From assembly GCA_025454955.1 (NCBI GenBank), contig JALONL010000003.1, positions 1-64,000 on the forward strand: a stretch of DNA of 64,000 nt, given 5' to 3'. The stretch's first letter is position 1. Each line of letters starts with the position of its first letter. Below are positions 1 through 13,600 of the stretch, in pieces. This stretch comes from Bacteroidia bacterium (GTDB taxonomy: Bacteria > Bacteroidota > Bacteroidia > Palsa-965). A model generated the notes under the pieces. It saw nothing but the letters and a program-made list of their open reading frames with translations. It did not search any database and was not told where the DNA came from. A program made the position numbers and the translations under genes.

Positions 1-849
1 ATAGGTATTGCACCTGGAGCATCGCATAGGTAACCCTCACTGTTGGCTTTTTAAAACTCGTAAATTTTCTGGTACAAGTCTAAAGGAGGCATCGCGCAGC
101 TACGCGGAATGAAACCTCGCCCCGCGAACGCGGAATCGAATCCCACATGAAACATCGCATCGCATTCGCGAATCTCACCGCCGTGAAATCCCGCCTTTCA
201 ATCGCCGAAATCTGATTCCCGTAACTGCGCGAGGCATCGCGCAGCTACGCGGAATCAAATCTCCCCCTGCATACGCGGAATCAAATCTCGCCCCGCATAC
301 GCGGAATCGAACCCCACATGAAACACCGCATCGCATACGTGAATCTCATCGCCGTGAAATCCCGCCCTTCAATCGCCGAAATCTGATTCCCGTAACTGCG
401 CGAGGCATCGCGCAGCTACGCGGAGTAACTGCGCGAGGCATCGCGCAGCTACGCGGAATGAAATCTCCCCCTGCATACGCGGAATCAAATCTCGCCCCGC
501 ATACGCGGAATCGAACCCCACATGAAACACCGCATCGCATACGTGAATCTCACCGCCGTGAAATCCCGCCTTTCAATCGCCGAAATCTGATTCCCGTAAC
601 TGCGCGAGGCATCGCGCAGCTACGCGGAATGAAATCTCGCCCCGCGAACGCGGAATGAAATCTCGCCCCACATACGCAAAACAAATCCTCGCTCCGCATA
701 CGCGAATTTCAAAGACAAAGAATGAAGCACAATTACCCCCAAAATGTTTTTGCACCCCCACCGATTTTTTGTAAACTTGTGCCACACCAAATCCGACAAG
801 CCATAGCTCCACCTTTACCCCGTTTTACCCGCTGCTGCGTGCAGTTTGA
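1..849. other. non-coding repeat-rich region
   Basis: No credible gene is seen here: the open frames on both strands consist of the translated repeats and have no family resemblance. The stretch from 86 to about 680 is built from a tandem repeat (listed separately). The last 130 bases lead into the glycosyltransferase gene and contain TAAACTTG near 780, a weak match to the Bacteroidota -7 consensus TAnnTTTG. The region may continue beyond the left edge of the window. Confidence 0.6.
86..680. repeat. 171-bp tandem repeat with TACGCGGAAT decamers
   Basis: Two copies of a 171-bp unit at 231-401 and 435-605 differ at only three positions. A partial, shorter copy lies at 86-230 and a 33-bp fragment at 402-434. 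The unit head (gaggcatcgcgcagctacgcgga) recurs at 86, 231, 402, 435 and 606. Within it ctgcgcga/tcgcgcag forms a perfect 8-bp hairpin with a ggca loop. The decamer TACGCGGAAT occurs eight times exactly (101, 246, 272, 298, 450, 476, 502, 621), with variants up to about 680. Function unknown. Confidence 0.85.
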
Positions 850-1998
850 TTGATTCACCGCTTGTCGTTTACCGATCTTCATATCGTATCGTTTGATGTG
901 CCCTGGCCTGCAAATTATGGCGGGGTGATTGACGTGTACTACAAAATTCTCGCGCTGCGCGATGCAGGTGTGCGCGTACATCTGCATACATTTTGCTACG
1001 GGCGTAAACGCGCACCCGAATTAGACGCGGTGTGTGCAAGTGTGCATTACTACAAACGCAATATGAGCAAGCGTTTGTTGCTTTCGTCGCGGCCGTTTAT
1101 TGTAATTACACGCCAGTCGGAAGAACTGATGCAGCGTTTGCTGGCCGATGATTTTCCGATTATGTTTGAAGGCTTGCATTGCTGCGGGCATCTGGACGAT
1201 GAGCGTTTGGCAAAGCGCATAAAGATTGTGCGCACACACAATATTGAGCATGATTACTACGCCGCACTGGCCGGTGCCGAAACCAGTTTTTTCCGCCGCT
1301 GGTATTTCCGCCGCGAGGCGCGCAGACTGCTGGAGTTTGAAAAGGTATTACACCGTGCGCAGGCCGTGTTTGCCATTTCGCCAGCCGATACGGCCCAGCT
1401 TGAACGCCGCTACGGACAAAAGGTAAAGCATGTAATGGCTTTTCATCCGAATGCTGAGGTGACGGCGCAAACGGGCAGTGGAAATTTTGCACTTTATCAC
1501 GGCAACCTCGAAGTGGCCGAAAACCATCAGGCCGCCGTGTTTCTGGTGAATGAAGTGTTTGCCGGAACATCGCACAAACTGGTGATTGCGGGCAATAATC
1601 CGCCGCAGGTGTTGCGCGATGCGGCTGCAGCTCATGCCAATGTAGAACTGCGCCTGAACATAAGCACAGCCGAAATTGACGAACTCATTGCCGCCGCACA
1701 CATCAATATTCTGCCCACGTTTCAGGCCACGGGCATTAAGCTGAAACTGCTGGCGGCCTTGTTTCGCGGGCGTTATTGCTTAGTAAACGCACCCATGATC
1801 GCTCACACCGGACTCGACGAACTTTGCGTGATGTGTACCGACGCGGCGGCTTTCCGAAAAGCACTCGACGAATATTTTACCAAACCATTTACCGGCGAAT
1901 GTGTGGAAGCACGTCGCCGCATATTGGGCAGCCGTTTTTCCAATGCCGAAAATGCGCGCATAATTACAGCCACGCTGGATACGCTGCAGGCGAAATAA
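850..1998 (+). CDS. glycosyltransferase, GT-B fold, family 1/4-like
   Basis: Predicted 382-residue cytoplasmic glycosyltransferase that would move a sugar from a nucleotide-sugar donor to a cell-surface glycan or lipid. The N-terminal motif DVPWPANYGGVIDVYYK (about residues 16-32) is the glycine-rich acceptor-side loop of GT-B enzymes, and TFQATGIKLKLLAAL (about 288-304) matches the donor-side helix of GT4-type proteins. The length is normal for the family. The start is a TTG at 850; a second in-frame TTG lies four codons later and I cannot choose with certainty. The gene stands alone, converging on the FtsE-like gene 22 bp away, so its pathway is not shown by context. Confidence 0.75.
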   Translation: MIHRLSFTDLHIVSFDVPWPANYGGVIDVYYKILALRDAGVRVHLHTFCYGRKRAPELDAVCASVHYYKRNMSKRLLLSSRPFIVITRQSEELMQRLLADDFPIMFEGLHCCGHLDDERLAKRIKIVRTHNIEHDYYAALAGAETSFFRRWYFRREARRLLEFEKVLHRAQAVFAISPADTAQLERRYGQKVKHVMAFHPNAEVTAQTGSGNFALYHGNLEVAENHQAAVFLVNEVFAGTSHKLVIAGNNPPQVLRDAAAAHANVELRLNISTAEIDELIAAAHINILPTFQATGIKLKLLAALFRGRYCLVNAPMIAHTGLDELCVMCTDAAAFRKALDEYFTKPFTGECVEARRRILGSRFSNAENARIITATLDTLQAK

Positions 1999-2020
1999 GC
2001 AGGTGATTTATGAGAGAAAT

Positions 2021-2710
<690 letters not shown>

Positions 2711-2878
2711 AACAGGAAGAGAAACAGTGAGCAAAGTTAGCAAGAATGCCCGGCCGCCGAAGTTGTTAAGGGGTGTTAATTGCAATAATTTCAACACGTT
2801 TGCGTTGATAACTCAATATTGCCTAAACCAGATCTATGCAACCAGAGAAGCTACTTTTATCCGTTAAAATCCGTGTGG

Positions 2879-5800
2879 ATGGTTGCTTTCCGTTTTTATT
2901 TACTTCTTCTGCTTGGCCTCGGGCTGTGTTCAGGTAATTTATCTGCACAGCAAACGCAAACCTATATTGCGCCCGATGCTGATTTCCGCAAGGGACTCGA
3001 TCTGTTTGAAAAACAGAAGTACGAAGCCGCGCAGGTGGTGTTTGATGAGTATGTGCGCACTCATCCCGATAAAAAAAATCTCTATGCCGTAGATGCCGAG
3101 TATTACGCGGCCATTTGCGCACTCGAACTTTTTCATAAGGATGCCGAGTGGCGGCTCAATAAATTCATAGAGCGCCATCCCGAAAGCCAGAAAGTGCCCG
3201 GAGCCTGCTTTCAGCTTGCAAGATATTATTTCCGTAAAAAGGAATTCCGCAATGTACTGGTGTGGATGGAGAAGGTTGATTTTTACAACCTGAAAAAAGA
3301 AGAAACGGCCGAGTTTTATTTCAAACGTGGTTATGCGCATTATATGCTCGATCATATCGACTCGGCAAAGAAAGATTTTTACGAGATAAAAGACGTTGAT
3401 ACAAAGTACAGCGCGCCGGCCAATTATTATTTCTCGCACATTGCTTACGTAGAAGGCAATTACGAAACGGCCTTGCAGGGCTTTCAGCGTTTGGTGTCGA
3501 ACGAATCGTTCGGGCCGGTGGTGCCGTTTTATATTGCACAGATTTATTACCTGCAAAAGCGTTACGATCAGGTAATTTTGTATGCTCCGCCGCTGCTCGA
3601 TTCGGCCGATAAAAAACGCCAGCCGCAAATTGCCCGCATCATTGGCGAATCGTATTACCGCACCGGAAAATTCCGCGAGTCGATTCCGTACCTGCAACGC
3701 TACCGCAAAGGTGTGGCCGTGCTCACGCGCGAAGAGGCTTACGAACTTGGCTACGCTTATTACCGCGCCGACAGTACCGCGCAGGCTGCCGAATATTTTC
3801 AGCAGGTAATGAGCGATACGGCTGATATGCTCGAGCAAAATGCCTGGTATCACCTGGCCGACTGCAACCTGAAGCAAAACAAAAAAGTAGAAGCCCGTGC
3901 CGCTTTCGGCAAAGCATCGGCACTGAATTTTGATGCGGCCATACGCGAAGATGCCCTGTTTAATTTTGCACGACTGAGCTACGAACTTTCGCTGAGTCCG
4001 TATAACGAGGCCATTGTGGCCCTGCAAAATTATCTCGATCAGTACCCCAACACACCGCGTGCCGATGAAGCCTACACGCTGCTTACCAACGTGTACCTGA
4101 GCAACAAAAACTATGCGCTGGGTTTGCAGTCGATAAGCCGCATTAAAGTGCTAAAACCTGCGCTGCAGCCGGTGTATCAGCAAATGGCCTACAACCGCGC
4201 CGTAGAACTTTATCAGCAGGCCGACTATGCGGGTGCGGTGAAACATTTCGACCTTTCGCTTACTTACCCCATAAACCGCGATCTTGCCGCACAGGCACGT
4301 TACTGGAAAGGCGAAGCATGGTACCAGAACGGCGAAAAAAACAGAGGCAAGGAAACATCGAGCTACGACAAAGCCATTGCCGAGTACAAAGCATTTCAGC
4401 TTGCGCCCGGTGCAAGCGTACAGCCCAATTTCAATCTTGTAAACTACAACATTGCCTACTGCTATTTCGAGAAAGGCGATTGGGAAAATGCCGTGCTCTG
4501 GTTTAGAAAGTACGTGGCACTGCCCGCCGGTGAATCGGCCGAAACGCTTATGGATGCTGATTTGCGCATGGGTGATGCGTACTTCCGTTTGAAAGATTAT
4601 GTGAATGCCGCCGAGTTTTACGGCAAAGCCGTAACCGAAAAAACAGGCGATAGTGATTTTAAAGACTATGCTCTTTTTCAGCAGGCAATGGCGTTTGGCT
4701 ATCTCGGCCGCAAAAGCGAAAAGGCCGATCTGCTTAAACAGCTTCGCACTACCTATCCCAACTCAAAATACCTTGCTTCATCACGCTTTCAGGAAGCACG
4801 CGCCCTGCACGATTTACGCCGCTACGACGAGGCATTGCTGCTTTACGAAAACGTAAACAAGGTAGATCCCGAAAGCAACGAAGGCAAACTCAGCCTCGTA
4901 AACATGGGACTTATTTACCGCGCCAAAAACGAGCAGCAGAAAGCACTTGAGCAGTTTAAAAAAGCCGCCGCCGCATACCGCAACGACGGTACCGGCCAGT
5001 TACCCGGCATTATGCGCGAAATAAAAGAAATATACGTGGCGCTGGGTCAGCTCGACCAATGGGAAGCATACTCGGCCTCGCAGGGTTTTGCCGAAAGCCA
5101 GCAGGTGGCCGACAGCACCACATTTGTAGTGGCCGACCGCTTTTACAAAGAAGGCAACTGCCCCGAAGCATTGAAGCAACTGAACAAATACATTTTAAAA
5201 TATCCCTCGGGCAGCTACATTACCGATGTGCATTTCATGCGCGCCGAATGCAGCTACAAGGAAGGCGACACCATTACCGCGCTGGGCAGCTACGTGGCCG
5301 TGCTCAACAAAGGCCGCACACGTTACTCGGAGCAAAGTCTCATACGTGCGTCGTTCATTTACTACAAAACCGGCGACTACCGCAACGCCATAAAAACCTA
5401 CAAACGCCTGCAAAAGGAAACCGCCGATCCGGAAGTAAAAAACAGCTCCACGGTAAACCTCATGCTGGCGCACATGAACCTGAGCGAATACGATTCGGCG
5501 GCAGTGTATGCGCCCGCTGTGCTTGAAGTGCCCAAGCTGCCCAACCACATTGCCGTAAAAGCACATTACCTGCGTGGCCGTACTGAGTTTGCCGCCCTTA
5601 ACGATAAGGAAGCCGAAACTCATTTTACCAAAGTGGTAAAAATGCAGCCGCTCACCAACTTTGCAGCCGAAGCCAACTACTCGCTGCTGGTAATAAAATA
5701 CCGCCGGAAAGATTACAAGAAAGTGGAGAAGGAAGGATTGAAATTTGTGAGCGATTATGCCGGTTATCCGCAATGGAGCGGACGGGCCATGCTTCTGCTG

Positions 5801-6004
5801 GCCGATAATTACTTAGCCATGAAAGATAAATTCCAGGCCAAATTAGTGCTGCAAAATTATATCGACAATGGCGATGAACCCGATCTGGTGCAGCAGGCCA
5901 AAGATAAACTGGCCGCCATTGAGGCCGAGGAAAATGCCATACAGCGCAAAGCTCCCGAAGAAATAGAAATTCCCATTGACACGCAGGAAGGAGGCGGACA
6001 ATGA
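2879..6004 (+). CDS. large tetratricopeptide repeat protein, exported
   Basis: A 1041-residue protein made almost wholly of helical TPR-type repeats (recurrent A..YY.AG.Y..A...F pattern from about residue 35 to 1010). I start it at the ATG at 2879, because this places a clear signal peptide (MVAFRFYLLLLLGLGLCSG, cleavage near NLSAQ) at the N terminus; an upstream TTG at 2819 would add 20 unlikely residues. It is probably periplasmic. Its last codons overlap the start of the next gene (ATGA at 6001-6004), so the two are translationally coupled and probably work together at the outer membrane. TPR proteins of this size usually scaffold protein complexes; no precise function is supported. Confidence 0.8.
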   Translation: MVAFRFYLLLLLGLGLCSGNLSAQQTQTYIAPDADFRKGLDLFEKQKYEAAQVVFDEYVRTHPDKKNLYAVDAEYYAAICALELFHKDAEWRLNKFIERHPESQKVPGACFQLARYYFRKKEFRNVLVWMEKVDFYNLKKEETAEFYFKRGYAHYMLDHIDSAKKDFYEIKDVDTKYSAPANYYFSHIAYVEGNYETALQGFQRLVSNESFGPVVPFYIAQIYYLQKRYDQVILYAPPLLDSADKKRQPQIARIIGESYYRTGKFRESIPYLQRYRKGVAVLTREEAYELGYAYYRADSTAQAAEYFQQVMSDTADMLEQNAWYHLADCNLKQNKKVEARAAFGKASALNFDAAIREDALFNFARLSYELSLSPYNEAIVALQNYLDQYPNTPRADEAYTLLTNVYLSNKNYALGLQSISRIKVLKPALQPVYQQMAYNRAVELYQQADYAGAVKHFDLSLTYPINRDLAAQARYWKGEAWYQNGEKNRGKETSSYDKAIAEYKAFQLAPGASVQPNFNLVNYNIAYCYFEKGDWENAVLWFRKYVALPAGESAETLMDADLRMGDAYFRLKDYVNAAEFYGKAVTEKTGDSDFKDYALFQQAMAFGYLGRKSEKADLLKQLRTTYPNSKYLASSRFQEARALHDLRRYDEALLLYENVNKVDPESNEGKLSLVNMGLIYRAKNEQQKALEQFKKAAAAYRNDGTGQLPGIMREIKEIYVALGQLDQWEAYSASQGFAESQQVADSTTFVVADRFYKEGNCPEALKQLNKYILKYPSGSYITDVHFMRAECSYKEGDTITALGSYVAVLNKGRTRYSEQSLIRASFIYYKTGDYRNAIKTYKRLQKETADPEVKNSSTVNLMLAHMNLSEYDSAAVYAPAVLEVPKLPNHIAVKAHYLRGRTEFAALNDKEAETHFTKVVKMQPLTNFAAEANYSLLVIKYRRKDYKKVEKEGLKFVSDYAGYPQWSGRAMLLLADNYLAMKDKFQAKLVLQNYIDNGDEPDLVQQAKDKLAAIEAEENAIQRKAPEEIEIPIDTQEGGGQ

Positions 6005-7662
6005 AACGCATATTAGCTGCCACAGCCTTTGTGCTGGCCTCGTTTGCCGCCACCGCACAAACCGAAGTAATTATTGCCGAAGGCGGTGCTTCGCCGGTAA
6101 TTATTAAAGAAGTAAGCAAAAAATCGACCGACCCGGCCACAAAAGATACCGTGCTGCCGCCGCCAGCATTTACCTACAAACTGCAGCCGAAACAAATTAC
6201 CACCGAGTTTACCACCGATACCATTCCCGCCGCAAAACTGGCCAGCGAACCGGTGAGCAAACTCTACCGCACCTACACCCGCGCCGGAATTGGCAACTAC
6301 GGCATGTTTTACGTGGAAGCCGATGCCATGAGCATGCGCTCCAAAAACGGTGCGTGGAATGCCCATGCACGACACTTTTCTTCGCTCACCGGCCCAAAAG
6401 ATGTGCAGGGTTTTGCCGGATTCAGCCAAACAGCGGTTGATCTCAGCGGCAAACGTTTCCTGAAAAAACATACGCTGGGAGGTAACCTCGGTTACGATCG
6501 GAATGTGGTGCATTACTACGGAAGCACCGACACCACGCTTGAGTTTGAGAAAAAAGACATACGCCAGCGTTTCCAGCTTTTCACGGCAGGTGCCGAACTG
6601 CAAAGCCACCTCAGCGGCGATGAGGCCATAAACCACACTTTTCGCGTAAACTACCACTTCCTCGGCGATGCGTTTAAGGCCAACGAAAACAATATTCGTT
6701 TCACTGCGGCAGGCCAGCGTACCATTCGCGGCAACGAATTCCTTACTGCCGAACTGGGCATTGATTACAACCGAAACGCCATTCCCACCGATACGGCCCT
6801 CAACACCTTCGGCTGGCTGAAACCTGTGTACCACGCGCAAAACGACCTGTTTGATGCGGCCATCGGTATTGGCATTTATCAGGAAAGCAAAACGCCCGGC
6901 AGCACAGGAGCAAGCACGTATTTTTATCCGCAGGGCAGCATCAGTGTGAAACTTCTGCGCAGTATGCTGGTGCCGTATTTCACACTCACCGGCTCGCTCG
7001 AACGAAACAGCTACCGCAGCCTTACCGATGTAAATCCGTTCCTGCTCACCTCGCAAAGCACCGAACTGCGCAACACCCAGCGCAAATTCGACGCAGCTGC
7101 CGGTGTGCGTGGCAGCATTACTTCCAACCTTGCTTACGATCTTCGCGTAGGCCGTTTCGAACTCGTGAATGCTCCGTTCTTCGTCAATACCATTGCCGCG
7201 CAGGATGCACAGCAAAATAAATTTGCCATCGTGTGGGACACTGCACAGGTATTTACCGCCCACGCCCAGCTTGCCTGGCAGCAGCGCGAACGCCTCAATA
7301 TCATTGCCACCGCCGACTGGTTTCAGTACGACATGAACACCGAGCAGCATCCCTGGCACACGCCCACGCTGCGCCTCTCGCTTACCGGCCAGTACAACCT
7401 GCGCGACAAAATAATTGTGCGTATGCAAACGTACTACCTCAACGGCCAGTACGCCCGCACGGTTGACAGTACCGGCATCGTATATGGCGCAGAATTGCTC
7501 AAAGGTGTGATTGATATTAACGTGGGCTTCGAGTATCGCTACACGAAATTCCTTTCGCTCTTTGCCAACTTCAACAACGTGGCCTCGCAGCGATATTATC
7601 GCTGGAATGCTTATCCTACGCAGCAGTTCAATATGCTGGCGGGACTTACGTTTACATTCTGA
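6001..7662 (+). CDS. outer-membrane beta-barrel protein
   Basis: A 553-residue protein with a signal peptide (MKRILAATAFVLASFAATAQ), a polar linker to about residue 85, then alternating amphipathic strands up to a C-terminal aromatic residue (LAGLTFTF), the usual end of an outer-membrane barrel. It resembles the barrel part of TonB-dependent receptors, but I see no TonB box or plug domain. It is coupled by ATGA overlap to the TPR protein, which suggests a periplasmic scaffold and an outer-membrane partner made in fixed ratio. Substrate and function are unknown. Confidence 0.65.
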   Translation: MKRILAATAFVLASFAATAQTEVIIAEGGASPVIIKEVSKKSTDPATKDTVLPPPAFTYKLQPKQITTEFTTDTIPAAKLASEPVSKLYRTYTRAGIGNYGMFYVEADAMSMRSKNGAWNAHARHFSSLTGPKDVQGFAGFSQTAVDLSGKRFLKKHTLGGNLGYDRNVVHYYGSTDTTLEFEKKDIRQRFQLFTAGAELQSHLSGDEAINHTFRVNYHFLGDAFKANENNIRFTAAGQRTIRGNEFLTAELGIDYNRNAIPTDTALNTFGWLKPVYHAQNDLFDAAIGIGIYQESKTPGSTGASTYFYPQGSISVKLLRSMLVPYFTLTGSLERNSYRSLTDVNPFLLTSQSTELRNTQRKFDAAAGVRGSITSNLAYDLRVGRFELVNAPFFVNTIAAQDAQQNKFAIVWDTAQVFTAHAQLAWQQRERLNIIATADWFQYDMNTEQHPWHTPTLRLSLTGQYNLRDKIIVRMQTYYLNGQYARTVDSTGIVYGAELLKGVIDINVGFEYRYTKFLSLFANFNNVASQRYYRWNAYPTQQFNMLAGLTFTF

Positions 7663-10028
<2,366 letters not shown>

Positions 10029-10040
10029 TGAGTTCACAAA

Positions 10041-10080
10041 GAATGCGGCGAATCACCAAATGGTTCGCCGCATTTTTTTT
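10041..10080 (+). terminator. gyrB terminator
   Basis: Inverted repeat aatgcggcgaa / ttcgccgcatt with an 11-base loop, followed by eight Ts, 13 bp after the gyrB stop codon. Confidence 0.85.
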
Positions 10081-10155
10081 GTGTGAGGAATGAATTGAGT
10101 CATTCACTTTTTCTCGCTGCAAGTACCAACGCATTAACATCGTAACTTAGAAACA

Positions 10156-11184
10156 TTGATACCGCGCACCACCTGGAACCGCATCATCCTGCGCAGCGTT
10201 ACACCCAAACGGCTGTTTAATGCCCTGTTGCTGCTGGTGTCGTATCATTTTTCGCGGCTCACACGCCGGGCCTGGATGCCTGCGCGTCCGGCTGCACTGG
10301 CTGTGGAACCCACCACGTCCTGCAATTTGCGCTGCCCCGAATGTCCCAGCGGACTGCGTAGTTTTACACGCCCTACGGGAATGCTCGATGCTGAACTGTT
10401 TCAGCAAATTGTCGATCAGAATGCGGCGCACTCGGCTTACCTCACTTTCTACTTTCAGGGTGAACCGTATTTGCATCCAAAGTTCACCGACATGGTGAAG
10501 TATGCCGCGGCAAAAAAAATGGTCACCGTTACTTCTACCAATGCGCATTACCTGAACGAAGAAAACGCACGCAAAACGGTAGCCTCGGGGCTGAGCAAAC
10601 TCATTATCTCGCTCGACGGAATTACGCAGGAAACTTACGCAGCCTATCGCATTGGCGGAAAGCTGAACACTGTGCTGGAAGGCGCACGCAATGTGCTGCG
10701 CATGCGCGAAGAAATGAAATCGGCCACTCCGTTTGTGACTTTTCAGTTTCTCGTGGTACGTGCCAACGAGCATGAAGTGGAAGCCGCACGCACACTGGCA
10801 CAGGAACTTGGTGCCGACGAAATTGTGTTTAAAACAGCGCAGTTGTACGATTACGAAAACGGAAATCCGCTCATGCCCGAAAATGAAGAGTTTTCGCGCT
10901 ACGTGCGTACGCCCGGAGGGAAATACAAACTGCGCGGCACACTGCTCAATCAATGCTGGAAAATGTGGCATTCCTGTGTAATTACGTGGGACGGAAAAGT
11001 AGTGCCCTGCTGTTTCGATAAAGATGCCGCACACCAGCTTGGCGATTTGGCACAGCAGCCGCTTACACAGGTATGGAAAAGTGCGCCGTATAATAATTTC
11101 AGAAAAGCAATACTGCAATCGCGCAGCAGTATTGATATTTGTGCCAACTGTTCGGAAGGCACAAAAGTTTTTGCCCAAGGTTAA
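10156..11184 (+). CDS. radical SAM/SPASM domain protein
   Basis: A 342-residue radical SAM enzyme. The CxxxCxxC cluster motif is C56-NLR-C60-PE-C63, and the C-terminal third carries a SPASM-like set of cysteines (QCW, SCV, PCC, and C329/C332 in CANC) for extra iron-sulfur clusters. Such enzymes modify peptides or carbohydrate-type substrates by radical chemistry; the closest broad type is the stand-alone SPASM proteins found near polysaccharide genes, but I see no precursor peptide. The start is a TTG at 10156, as no ATG occurs before residue 41. The stop lies 11 bp before the next gene, so they are probably co-transcribed. Substrate unknown. Confidence 0.75.
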   Translation: MIPRTTWNRIILRSVTPKRLFNALLLLVSYHFSRLTRRAWMPARPAALAVEPTTSCNLRCPECPSGLRSFTRPTGMLDAELFQQIVDQNAAHSAYLTFYFQGEPYLHPKFTDMVKYAAAKKMVTVTSTNAHYLNEENARKTVASGLSKLIISLDGITQETYAAYRIGGKLNTVLEGARNVLRMREEMKSATPFVTFQFLVVRANEHEVEAARTLAQELGADEIVFKTAQLYDYENGNPLMPENEEFSRYVRTPGGKYKLRGTLLNQCWKMWHSCVITWDGKVVPCCFDKDAAHQLGDLAQQPLTQVWKSAPYNNFRKAILQSRSSIDICANCSEGTKVFAQG

Positions 11185-11195
11185 TACACAAGTTT

Positions 11196-12131
11196 ATGAG
11201 TTACGTTTTCTACATACCCTCGCGCAAGCCCATTGCCAAAGGCTGGCTGTTTAAGCAACTGCTCGACGAGCAGGAGCATTCGAAACACAGCGCACAGGTA
11301 ATTGACGAAAGGCTTATCGAGGAAGGCGAAAAATTGCATCGCCCAGGAATTTCCACACGCGGCGCAAGCATTTACCGCACCGAAACGGGCTACGAAATTT
11401 CGCTCCACACGCTTGCCTCCGAAGGCGACTGGACACTGGCTGTGAGAGCCGCAATAATTATTGCCGAATACGCCGACAACCGCCTGCAGCCCGAGAATTA
11501 CGGCGAAATGGAGGTAAAAGAATTTAAAACGCTTTGCACGCCCGAATGGATTGCCCAACAGGCAGAGCAGGGCACAGGTGTAATTCTTCAGATGGTGCGC
11601 GAAGGAAAAGGCCCGCTCACACTGTTTGGCTACCGTGCCGAATATGCAGTGGGAGCAAAACTCATCAAACAACTTCACCTCGAAGAAGCCACAGAAACAC
11701 AGGCCTTTCAGGCACTCGAAAAACATTTCATTGAGCATCAGAATCAGCTCATTCATTACCAGATTCCACCCCGCTATCAGCTCGACGGCCCCGTGGGCGG
11801 CGAGCCCGAACAAATGATTACCTGGAACCCGCTCCAAGCCACGTATCTCTTCAGTTCGATGTGGATTTACGCCAGTTTCGATAAAGGCGATAAAATACTT
11901 TGGCTGGAAATCAGGCGCGACAGGCTTCTCCCGCTTTTCGACACCGATTCGCATTTCCGCCCCGCCGACGAAACCAATTATTTCGCCGAACCATTTACTG
12001 CCGAAGAACTTCCTGGATTGGAACAAACACTGCGTGGCATTGCCGAAGGCATGAAAGAAACTGCACGCGAACAGGTATCCGCTCCACAAAATTCATCATC
12101 GGAAAAGAAACCGTGGTGGAAAATCTGGTAA
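11196..12131 (+). CDS. unrecognised 311-residue protein
   Basis: I do not recognise a family. The protein begins MSYVFYIPSRKPIAKGWLF (ATG at 11196), has no signal peptide or membrane segment, and looks like a soluble mixed alpha/beta protein with a charged helical stretch (about residues 90-190) and a tryptophan-rich tail ending KKPWWKIW. It follows the radical SAM gene by 11 bp and is probably in the same transcript, but I see no feature that makes it a substrate or carrier. A bidirectional terminator closes the unit. Confidence 0.7.
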   Translation: MSYVFYIPSRKPIAKGWLFKQLLDEQEHSKHSAQVIDERLIEEGEKLHRPGISTRGASIYRTETGYEISLHTLASEGDWTLAVRAAIIIAEYADNRLQPENYGEMEVKEFKTLCTPEWIAQQAEQGTGVILQMVREGKGPLTLFGYRAEYAVGAKLIKQLHLEEATETQAFQALEKHFIEHQNQLIHYQIPPRYQLDGPVGGEPEQMITWNPLQATYLFSSMWIYASFDKGDKILWLEIRRDRLLPLFDTDSHFRPADETNYFAEPFTAEELPGLEQTLRGIAEGMKETAREQVSAPQNSSSEKKPWWKIW

Positions 12132-12166
12132 ATTGTTTCTGTATAAAGTATTGGAATATTTCAATA

Positions 12167-12199
12167 AAAAAATCCCGATCAATCTGACCGGGATTTTTT
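12167..12199. terminator. bidirectional terminator
   Basis: aaaaaatcccg / cgggatttttt inverted repeat with an 11-base loop between two convergent genes (11196-12131 and frr). There are A-runs and T-runs on both sides, so it can serve both strands. Confidence 0.8.
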
Positions 12200-12215
12200 A
12201 TGCGGTAAAGAAATT

Positions 12216-12779
12216 TTATACGGTAAGAATTTCTTTTTCTTTTGTTTCAAGGTGCTTATCTACTTTGCCAATGTAGGCATCAGTCATTTGCTGCACTTTG
12301 GCTTCGCCTTCTTTGCCTTCGTCTTCGGGCAGGCCGTTTTTCATGAGTTTTTTGATTTCCTCATTGGCATCGCGGCGGGCGTTGCGCACACTTACTTTGG
12401 CGTTTTCGCCTTCGGAGCGGGCACGTTTTACGAGATCTTTTCGGCGCTCCTCGGTCATGGGAGGAATGGCGCAAATAATGATGTTGCCGTTGTTGGTAGG
12501 GTTGAAGCCGAGGTTGGCTGCCTGTATGGCGCGCATAATGGGATCAAGCATCGACTTTTCCCAGGGCTGCACCGAAATGGTGCGGGCATCGGGTGTGCTT
12601 ACGTTGGCTACCTGACTAAGCGGTGTGCTGCTGCCGTAGTAATCTACAAATACCCCATCGACCAGGCTCGACGAAGCGCGTCCGCCGCGGATACGGCTCA
12701 ACTCGTCTTCAAGGTGCGACACTGAATTTTGCATGGATTCCTCCATCGCGTCGATTATCAACTGTAGATCTTCATTCAT
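12216..12779 (-). CDS. frr: ribosome recycling factor
   Basis: 187 residues, the normal length of RRF, which with EF-G splits the post-termination ribosome. The conserved core is present: SRIRGGRASSSLVDGVFVDYYGSSTPLSQVANVS-type sequence at about residues 28-62 (RGGRAS, YYGS.TPL), EERRKDLVKRAR at about 114-125, and RNARRDANEEIKK at about 133-145. It lies 38 bp downstream of pyrH, as in many bacteria. Confidence 0.95.
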   Translation of the reverse strand: MNEDLQLIIDAMEESMQNSVSHLEDELSRIRGGRASSSLVDGVFVDYYGSSTPLSQVANVSTPDARTISVQPWEKSMLDPIMRAIQAANLGFNPTNNGNIIICAIPPMTEERRKDLVKRARSEGENAKVSVRNARRDANEEIKKLMKNGLPEDEGKEGEAKVQQMTDAYIGKVDKHLETKEKEILTV

Positions 12780-12817
12780 ATCGGTATTCTTATAGGATGT
12801 TGTTGCTAAAATAACGA

Positions 12818-13587
<770 letters not shown>

Positions 13588-13600
13588 ATGTACTGGTCAA

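Noticed and set aside
86..680. CRISPR array in the repeat block
   Set aside because: Units are 171 bp, with no short constant repeat separated by unique spacers; the sequence between the repeated heads is itself repeated, and no cas gene is in the window.
346..987. open frames across the repeat block (64-84 residues, both strands)
   Set aside because: They are translations of the tandem repeat and of the region before the glycosyltransferase, with no independent start context or family likeness.
2939..4027. 362-codon open frame on the minus strand
   Set aside because: It is antisense to the TPR protein gene, with no family resemblance.
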